Part shown: in pieces, positions 21,504-27,519 of the stretch
Position numbering within the stretch: position 1 is the first letter of the stretch
Layout of the letters: each line of letters begins with the position of its first letter
IMG/VR virus record: IMGVR_UViG_3300025889_000764
Span: 1 to 27,519 of that record
Source: a virus
Direction: 5' to 3' (one strand)
DNA length: 27,519 nt
The notes under the pieces: model-generated
What the model was told of the DNA's origin: nothing
Database searches by the model: none
What the model saw: the letters and a program-made list of their open reading frames with translations, nothing else
Position numbers and translations under genes: made by a program

Positions 21504-22334
21504 ATGTCTAGAGCAACGATGATTGATCCGCACCTTGAAGAGGAGAATGCGGAAAACATCGAAAACGAAGTCCAAGAGACTCAGCAGGCTGATGCAGAGG
21601 AATCTGTTGATGCCGTTGAGCAGACTCAAGACTCGGTAGAGACTGACACTGACAACGATATTCCAGAGCAATACCGAGGTAAATCTCTGAAAGAAGTTGT
21701 TCAGATGCACCAGGAAGTTGAAAAGGTGATGAGTCGGCACTCTAACGAGGTCGGTGAGCTTCGTAAGATAGTGGATGAGTACATTACTACTCAAACACCA
21801 TCGCCAGCACCTCAACAGAATGTTGAGCCTGAAAGCGATATTGATTATTTTACGGATCCTCAAGGAGCTGTTAACAGAGCAATTGATAACCATCCTAAGA
21901 TTAAAGAGGCCCAGAAATACACTGAAGACTACAAAAAGCAGGCGGCGTTAGCGGCTTTGGGTAACAAACACCCAGACATGCAAACAATTCTTGCTGATCC
22001 GAAGTTTGCAGAGTGGATCGGGGCATCAAAGATTAGGACTCAATTATTTGTAGAAGCTGACCAACAGTACAATGCTGACGCGGCTGATGAGCTATTTTCT
22101 CTCTGGAAAGAAAGAAAGGTGGTTGCACAGCAAACCGTTAATGTTGAAAAACAGGTGCGTAAGCAACAACTACGGGCGGCTAATACAGGTAAAGCTCGAG
22201 GCAGTGCAGAGTCAACCGCAAAGAAACAGTATCGCAGGGCCGACATCATTAAACTAATGAAAACAGACCCCGAGCGTTACCAAGCCCTGTCAAATGAAAT
22301 ATTTCAGGCATACGCAGAGGGTCGAGTCAAATAA
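21504..22334 (+). CDS. Capsid scaffolding protein
   Basis: The 276-residue protein lies directly before the capsid gene, where the scaffold normally sits. It is acidic and Glu/Gln/Asp-rich at the N-terminus (EEENAENIENEVQETQQADAEE). A predicted coiled coil (SLKEVVQMHQEVEKVMSRHSNEVGEL...) and a basic C-terminus (KQYRRADIIKLMK) follow, a usual way to bind the capsid protein. It guides procapsid assembly and leaves afterwards. The family is supported by composition and position. Confidence 0.65.
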   Translation: MSRATMIDPHLEEENAENIENEVQETQQADAEESVDAVEQTQDSVETDTDNDIPEQYRGKSLKEVVQMHQEVEKVMSRHSNEVGELRKIVDEYITTQTPSPAPQQNVEPESDIDYFTDPQGAVNRAIDNHPKIKEAQKYTEDYKKQAALAALGNKHPDMQTILADPKFAEWIGASKIRTQLFVEADQQYNADAADELFSLWKERKVVAQQTVNVEKQVRKQQLRAANTGKARGSAESTAKKQYRRADIIKLMKTDPERYQALSNEIFQAYAEGRVK

Positions 22335-22351
22335 TCTGAAAGGAGATTGAC

Positions 22352-23326
22352 ATGGCTACTGCAACTTACCCAGGCGCGGCTGGTAATACCGCGAAGACAG
22401 AGGCGGCTACGTTTATTCCAGAAATCTGGAGTGACGAGATTATTGCCGCTTACCAAAAGAACCTGAAGATGGCTCCGCTTGTTAAAAAGCTGGCTATGTC
22501 AGGCAAGAAAGGCGACAAGCTTCACATTCCTAAGCCTACTCGTGGTGATGCGAATGCGAAAGCGGCTGACACTGCGGTTACTATCATCGCAAACACCGAA
22601 AGCGAATTGACTGTCGATATCGATCGTCACTTCGAGTACTCACGTCTTATCGAAGACATCGTAGAAGTTCAGGCTCTTTCTAGCCTCCGTCAGTTCTACA
22701 CTGAAGATGCGGGTTACGCGCTTTCAGTGCAGGTTGACAATGACCTTCACGCGGCGGGTACTGGTTTTGGTGATGGTGGCACTGTTGTCTTTAGCCCAGC
22801 GGCTACTGACTATCAGCACACTGGTTGCTTCTTTAATGATGCCGGTACTACTACTCAGTACACCGACGACACTATGGTAGCGGCTGACGTGTTCACTGAT
22901 GCTTTCTTCCGTGACATGATCCAGAAGCTTGATGACAACAACGTACCTATGGACGGACGTTCGCTTGTTATTCCTCCTTCGGTTCGCAACACCATCATGG
23001 GCATTGACCGATACGTGTCTTCTGACTTCGTAACCGGCCAAGCAGTTAACTCTGGCCTTATCGGTAACTTGTACGGCGTAGACATCTACGTTTCTGCTAA
23101 CTGCCGAACTATCGAAGCGGCGGCTGATAACACAGCTTCTTCTGTCGATACTCGTGCGGCACTTCTGTTCCACTCTGACGCTATCGTCATGGCAGAACAG
23201 CAAGCTGTACGTTCGCAGACTCAGTACAAGCAGGAATACCTCTCAACTCTGTATACGGCTGACTGCCTGTACGGTGTTCAGGTATACCGTCCTGAAGCTG
23301 GTTTCGTACTCGCAATCGCTGAGTAA
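22352..23326 (+). CDS. Major capsid protein
   Basis: The 324-residue protein has an AAGGAGATTGAC site. The N-terminus is ATFIPEIWSDEIIAAYQKNLKMAPLVKKLAMSG, followed by a GDKLHIPKP section and a central IDRHFEYSRLIEDI, as in HK97-fold phage capsid proteins of the P22 coat / N4 gp56 style. It is the only protein here of that type. Its arginines are all CGN codons, unlike the AGA/AGG-rich ejection genes, as expected for the most abundant protein. It is followed by a strong terminator. Confidence 0.75.
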   Translation: MATATYPGAAGNTAKTEAATFIPEIWSDEIIAAYQKNLKMAPLVKKLAMSGKKGDKLHIPKPTRGDANAKAADTAVTIIANTESELTVDIDRHFEYSRLIEDIVEVQALSSLRQFYTEDAGYALSVQVDNDLHAAGTGFGDGGTVVFSPAATDYQHTGCFFNDAGTTTQYTDDTMVAADVFTDAFFRDMIQKLDDNNVPMDGRSLVIPPSVRNTIMGIDRYVSSDFVTGQAVNSGLIGNLYGVDIYVSANCRTIEAAADNTASSVDTRAALLFHSDAIVMAEQQAVRSQTQYKQEYLSTLYTADCLYGVQVYRPEAGFVLAIAE

Positions 23327-23335
23327 TGATACCTG

Positions 23336-23361
23336 GCCCCCTTCGGGGGGCTTTTCTTCTT
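23336..23361 (+). terminator. Rho-independent terminator after the capsid gene
   Basis: GCCCCC, a TTCG tetraloop and GGGGGC form a perfect 6-bp stem (23336-23351), followed by TTTTCTTCTTTTC. It would separate capsid from tail-fibre transcription. Confidence 0.9.
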
Positions 23362-23391
23362 TTCGTATATTTTCTGCAATAGGAACCTCAG

Positions 23392-26300
23392 ATGTCGAAC
23401 TACTCTAAGACCACAGACTTTGAAGCTAAGGACTCGTTACCTACGGGCGACTCAGGAAAAATTATCCGTGGCGCTGAATTTGAAACAGAGTTCGATGCAA
23501 TCTCTACAGCTATTGCAACCAAAGCTGACACAGCAGGGCCTACGTTTACCGGAACCCTGACCTTTGAAACTATTTCTGACGGAACCATTGGTGTTACTGC
23601 ATTCGTTGACGAAGACGATATGTCGTCCGACAGTGCAACTCTGGTTCCTACACAGCAGTCCGTAAAAGCGTACGTTGACTCACAAGTCACTGCACAAGAC
23701 CTAGACTTCCAAGCTGACTCTGGTGGTGCGCTTAGTATTGACTTGGACTCTGAGACACTGACCTTCACAGGCGGAACAGGTATTGATACGTCTGGCTCAG
23801 GTAATGCTGTTACCTTTGCTATTGACTCTACCGTTGCCACACTGACTGGCACTCAGACGCTGACCAATAAGACTCTCACGTCTCCTGACGTAAACACTCC
23901 TGACATCGACGGTGGTACTATTGACGGTACTGTCATTGGTGGTACTACTCCTGCCGCTGTCTCTGCTACTACTGTCTCTGCTACAGGTAACATTACTGTA
24001 GGCGGTACGGTAGACGGACGTGATGTAGCTACTGACGGCACTAAGCTAGACGGCATTGAGTCCGGTGCTACTGCTGACCAAACAGCCGCAGAGATTCGTA
24101 CATTGGTTGAGTCCGCTACTGACTCTAACGTCTTTACTGATGCTGACCATAGTAAGTTAGACGGTATAGAAGCAGGCGCTACAGGTGACCAAACTAATGC
24201 TGAAATTAGAGCCGCAGTAGAAGCCGCTACGGACTCTAATGTATTTACTGATGCAGATCACTCAAAGCTAGACGGTATCGAAGCCTCAGCAGACGTTACT
24301 GACACGACTAACGTTACAGCCGCTGGTGCTTTGATGGACTCAGAGTTAACTAGCGAAGCTTCAGTCAAAGCTTTGAACCAAGGCGTGGCCACTACCGATA
24401 GTCCTACCTTTGCAGGCGTTACTGTCAATGGAACCGTAGAGTTTGACGGTCTGTCTGGCACAGGCGCTGTTAGCGTTACAGACATTCTTGACCAAGACGA
24501 TATGTCTAGCAACAGTGCTACTGCGTTGGCTACTCAACAGTCGATCAAGGCGTATGTCGATTCTCAGGTTGCTACGGCAGACACACTGGCTGAGGTTCTT
24601 GCTAACGGTAACACTACTGGCGGTACAGATGTTGCCTTCGGTGACAACGACAAGGCTATCTTCGGTGCTGGCTCTGACCTACAAATTTACCATGATGGGT
24701 CTGATAGTGTCATTTATGACGGCGGTACAGGTAATTTAAAGTTGTTAGGTACAAATGTTGTTATAAACAACGCCGGTAATACTGCAAATTTAGCCACTTT
24801 TAATGATGGCTCTGATGTCAGATTATTTTTTAATGGTAGTCAAAAACTAGCCACCACCTCTACAGGCATAGATGTCACAGGTGTTATTACCACAGACGGT
24901 ATGACTACCTCTGCTGACATTAACTTTGGTGACAATGACAAGGCAGTCTTCGGTGCTGGTAACGACCTGAGCGTCTATCACGACGGGTCAAACAGCTACA
25001 TCAAAGAGGAAGGGACTGGAAATTTAGAGATAGGCACAAATGGTGGAAACATTACGCTTAAGAATCTCGCCAACTCTGAAACACTAGCTCTATTTAATAT
25101 CAACTCTGGCGTTAACTTATATTACGACAACGCAGTTAAACTAGAAACAACCTCTGCAGGCATCGACGTAACGGGTACTGTGACGGCTGATGGTTTGACT
25201 GTAAGTGGTGATGTCAGCATTTCTGATTCTGTTCCTATTCTTAGGCTAGACAGCCCAGCAGTCACTTGGTCTGGAGGTGAAGACTTAGGCGGTATTGATT
25301 GGTACACCGAAGACACGTCAGGAAACGGCCCAGCGGTAATGGCTAGAATTTACTCAGAAAGTTCTGGAACAAATACCCTTCCAATTCCTAACATGATTTT
25401 CCAAACGTCTGTTGCAAATGTGGATCTTAAAGACCGCATGAGAATAGATGGCACAGGAGACATAAGTTTCTACGAAGACACTGGCACGACTGCGAAGTTG
25501 TTCTGGGATGCGTCTGCGGAGGCGCTAGAATTAGATAAAATTACAGCATTAGGTGACCAAAATACTAAATTAGCTTTTTCTCCTGCAAACACTGCCCGCA
25601 TTTTTACAGGCGGTTTAGAACGCATGCGTATTGACTCGAGCGGCAACGTCGGAATCAACGCCACTACTGTTGCGGCTAACGGCCTTCAAATTGGTAACCT
25701 GTCTTCTACTGATACAGAGCAACTATACCTTTACAGTAACAAAGCCATCTTTAGTATTAGTACTAACGGTGCTACTAACGCCGCTGGTACAACTATTAAT
25801 TATTCATGGGCAAACGGCGGTCAAGGGCCATTAAATTTTACCAATGCAACAAGCACGGTTATGACGCTAGATGCAAGCGGCAACGTCGGTATTAACAGCA
25901 GTAACCCATCTACTGGAAGATTAGTTATTCCTCAGAGCAACTCTGCTCAACCAGCTATTCACCTTCCAACTGACGAAAGTACGATACAAGGCCCGTCTGC
26001 AAATACCCAAATTCGCATGGGTGGCAACCTTGTTCTTGGCAGTGCTGGAATTACCAGTCTTTCTACTGCTGGCTCAGAACGCATGCGTATCGACTCAAGC
26101 GGGCAACTTTTGCTAGGACGTGGTGCTAATGTCGCAAGTGGCGCTGAAGCTACCCGTATCCAGTTCTACAACACAAATAGCACCTATGACATTGCTTCTA
26201 TTAGAAGTTTAATTGGCGCAGGTCAAGTAAACAGAGGCGAACTTACTTTTGCTGTAAACAATGGTGCAGGCCAGCAGGAAAGGATGAGGCTAGATTATTC

Positions 26301-27078
26301 TGGCAACTTGTTGGTTGGGAAAACTGTTTCATCTTTTAACACAGCAGGAATAGAGGCACGCGCTGGCGGCACATTGTGGGCTACTGCTGACGGAACAAAT
26401 GCGGCGTCTTTTAACAGAAAAACAAGTGATGGCGCTATTGTATTCTTCACCAAAGACGGCGTCCCAATCGGTAATATTGGTACTAACTCTGGCAACATTT
26501 ATCTAACCGACGGCGCTAGGTCGCTTATTGTAGATGGTGGTGTTGTTAAGGCTGGTTACTCTACTGGCGGTGACGCAGACAATGCTCAAGACCTTGGTAG
26601 TGCTTCAGTCCGCTGGAAAGACCTTTACCTGTCAGGCGGTGCGTACCTAGGCGGCACAGGTTCAGCCAATAAGCTAGACGACTACGAAGAAGGGACGTTT
26701 ACTCCCGCTTTAACAAATGCAGGAACCCCAACTTATTCTCGTCAATTTGGCATTTATAGAAAAGTAGGAAATTTAGTTTATATCAACTTAAAGCTAACTG
26801 CTTCTTCAATTTCATTAGCCGCTCAAACCTTTGGGTTTTCTGGTCTTCCTTTTACAGCCACAAATACTGATGACAATAACCAACGGTCTGTAGCGATAGT
26901 AGGCGGAGATTGTCAAAACTTAGGCTCTAATAGTCATACTTTAACATTTAGAACTGACGGGTCAGCGTTGGAAGGAGTTTATTTAAATAGCAACGGAAGT
27001 TCAGAGTACTATGCTTACAATCAACTTAATTCATCAAGCATAGAAATTCATTTATCTTTAACTTATATGACAGCCTAA
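23392..27078 (+). CDS. Long tail fibre / receptor-binding protein
   Basis: At 1228 residues this is the largest gene. The N-terminus (NYSKTTDFEAKDSLPTGD ... FETEFDAISTAIATKADTAGP) is the virion-anchoring type of marine phage fibres. The body repeats short beta units: ATDSNVFTDADHSKLDGIEA twice, FGDNDKA-(I/V)-FGAG-x-DL-x-(I/V)-YHDGS twice, and ERMRIDSSGN-type motifs at least four times. The C-terminal 120 residues begin DDYEEGTFTPAL, a domain known from fibre tips, likely the host-binding end. AGGA lies nine bases before the ATG. The messenger probably starts beyond the upstream terminator or reads through it. Confidence 0.8.
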   Translation: MSNYSKTTDFEAKDSLPTGDSGKIIRGAEFETEFDAISTAIATKADTAGPTFTGTLTFETISDGTIGVTAFVDEDDMSSDSATLVPTQQSVKAYVDSQVTAQDLDFQADSGGALSIDLDSETLTFTGGTGIDTSGSGNAVTFAIDSTVATLTGTQTLTNKTLTSPDVNTPDIDGGTIDGTVIGGTTPAAVSATTVSATGNITVGGTVDGRDVATDGTKLDGIESGATADQTAAEIRTLVESATDSNVFTDADHSKLDGIEAGATGDQTNAEIRAAVEAATDSNVFTDADHSKLDGIEASADVTDTTNVTAAGALMDSELTSEASVKALNQGVATTDSPTFAGVTVNGTVEFDGLSGTGAVSVTDILDQDDMSSNSATALATQQSIKAYVDSQVATADTLAEVLANGNTTGGTDVAFGDNDKAIFGAGSDLQIYHDGSDSVIYDGGTGNLKLLGTNVVINNAGNTANLATFNDGSDVRLFFNGSQKLATTSTGIDVTGVITTDGMTTSADINFGDNDKAVFGAGNDLSVYHDGSNSYIKEEGTGNLEIGTNGGNITLKNLANSETLALFNINSGVNLYYDNAVKLETTSAGIDVTGTVTADGLTVSGDVSISDSVPILRLDSPAVTWSGGEDLGGIDWYTEDTSGNGPAVMARIYSESSGTNTLPIPNMIFQTSVANVDLKDRMRIDGTGDISFYEDTGTTAKLFWDASAEALELDKITALGDQNTKLAFSPANTARIFTGGLERMRIDSSGNVGINATTVAANGLQIGNLSSTDTEQLYLYSNKAIFSISTNGATNAAGTTINYSWANGGQGPLNFTNATSTVMTLDASGNVGINSSNPSTGRLVIPQSNSAQPAIHLPTDESTIQGPSANTQIRMGGNLVLGSAGITSLSTAGSERMRIDSSGQLLLGRGANVASGAEATRIQFYNTNSTYDIASIRSLIGAGQVNRGELTFAVNNGAGQQERMRLDYSGNLLVGKTVSSFNTAGIEARAGGTLWATADGTNAASFNRKTSDGAIVFFTKDGVPIGNIGTNSGNIYLTDGARSLIVDGGVVKAGYSTGGDADNAQDLGSASVRWKDLYLSGGAYLGGTGSANKLDDYEEGTFTPALTNAGTPTYSRQFGIYRKVGNLVYINLKLTASSISLAAQTFGFSGLPFTATNTDDNNQRSVAIVGGDCQNLGSNSHTLTFRTDGSALEGVYLNSNGSSEYYAYNQLNSSSIEIHLSLTYMTA
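24043..24264 (+). repeat. Two 111-bp repeat units in the fibre gene
   Basis: Units at 24043-24153 and 24154-24264 each encode 37 residues beginning KLDGIE; a third partial copy starts at 24265. The protein copies are about 80 percent identical but the DNA has synonymous differences, showing the repeat is old or has been selected at protein level. Confidence 0.75.
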
Positions 27079-27081
27079 TTA

Positions 27082-27101
27082 TCTCAAGTGGACTCTTGAG
27101 A
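27082..27101 (+). other. Intercistronic hairpin after the tail fibre gene
   Basis: TCTCAAG (27082-27088) and CTTGAGA (27095-27101) form a perfect 7-bp stem with a six-base loop. There is no T run, so it may be an mRNA processing or stability element rather than a terminator. The AAGGAG for the next gene follows. Confidence 0.55.
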
Positions 27102-27121
27102 CGGACTAAAGGAGAAAAACA

Positions 27122-27349
27122 ATGGCATTAACTAAAAGCGTAACAGCAGACAAAATAGAAGTAATAACGAACCCAAATGAAAACGGTGCCGACGAAACCT
27201 CTGTTCAAGTACGGACTGTTACTAAAGTACTCGAAGACGGCGCTGTGATTTCACAGTCGTATCACCGTCATGTAATTCAATCAGGTGACGACTACTCATC
27301 TGAACCCGCTAACGTGCGTTCAATCTGTGACGCAGTATTTGGAGACTAA
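27122..27349 (+). CDS. Small hypothetical late protein
   Basis: The 75-residue protein has AAAGGAGAAAAAC before its ATG. It is beta-rich, with TADKIEVITNPNENGADETSVQVRTVTKVLEDGAVISQSYHRHVI and an acidic end (CDAVFGD). It looks like a small protein found beside phage fibre genes. Function unknown. Confidence 0.6.
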   Translation: MALTKSVTADKIEVITNPNENGADETSVQVRTVTKVLEDGAVISQSYHRHVIQSGDDYSSEPANVRSICDAVFGD

Positions 27350-27351
27350 CA

Positions 27352-27519
27352 ATGGCTACATGGACTATCGCAAATCTTGAAAGAGAATTATCGACAGGGG
27401 GCGTTACAGTGGCCCACTGGCGTGTTACTGAATCTGAAACTGTTGGTGACGACACATTCACTGCCTCTGCATACGGCACTGTAGGCTTTACACCTGACGC
27501 TGACGCTGATGACTTTGTT
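27352..27519 (+). CDS. Small late protein, 3' partial
   Basis: The ATG at 27352 follows the previous stop by two bases. It is open to the end of the window (56 residues, MATWTIANLERELSTGGVTVAHWRVTESETVGDDTF...). The HWRVT(E/D)SETVGDD block is familiar from small conserved marine phage proteins near fibre genes, of unknown function. Its C-terminus lies outside the window. Confidence 0.6.
   Translation, partial: MATWTIANLERELSTGGVTVAHWRVTESETVGDDTFTASAYGTVGFTPDADADDFV

Noticed and set aside
23392-27078. Possible diversity-generating retroelement or CRISPR array in or near the fibre gene
   Set aside because: No reverse transcriptase or template repeat is visible, and the repeats are protein-coding units with synonymous changes, not spacers.

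Overview
The window looks like most of a tailed bacteriophage genome, most likely a short-tailed podovirus-type phage of a marine, probably proteobacterial, host. The morphology call rests on a connector/adaptor-like gene, a tail-nozzle-like gene and three large ejection-protein-like genes in a row, with no tape measure, tail sheath or major tail tube gene. The marine assignment is inference: it rests on several small lysine-rich genes next to the portal and on the tail-fibre style, both of which I associate with marine phage genomes. No integrase, DNA polymerase, RNA polymerase or tRNA gene is visible.

Layout. (1) Positions 1-7674, plus strand: end of virion assembly (adaptor, nozzle, three internal/ejection-type proteins). 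(2) 7671-9861, minus strand: NinG-like and NinB-like recombination genes and a RecA-fold (RepA-like) helicase. A 143-bp intergenic segment there carries two opposed arrays of 9-bp G-run repeats and is my best candidate for a replication origin. (3) 10023-11311, plus strand: a putative single-strand annealing protein, a protein with an internal duplication, a terminator and a small DUF4224-like protein. (4) 11389-15104, minus strand: a tightly packed early operon of 13 mostly unrecognised small genes, many very acidic, with one 247-residue cysteine-rich protein. (5) 15105-15595: divergent control region with palindromic and repeated operator-like sequence. (6) 15596-27519, plus strand: late genes (small terminase, M15 peptidase, a small beta-type protein, large terminase, portal, a group of tiny basic proteins, zinc ribbon, scaffold, major capsid, long tail fibre, two more small genes).

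How it works together. The early genes read leftward from about 15.1 kb and would take over the host. The 7.7-11.3 kb block supplies lambda-like replication and recombination that would rely on the host polymerase. The late block packages DNA and builds capsid and tail. The window begins inside the adaptor gene and ends inside a gene of the late block, so the missing stretch probably joins the two ends of one continuous late operon in a circular or circularly permuted genome (inference).

The most interesting signals are the paired G-quadruplex-capable 9-bp arrays beside the helicase gene, an abrupt patch of different codon usage at the start of the terminase nuclease domain, an out-of-frame coiled-coil gene overlapping the portal C-terminus, and two adjacent small basic proteins sharing one N-terminal tag.
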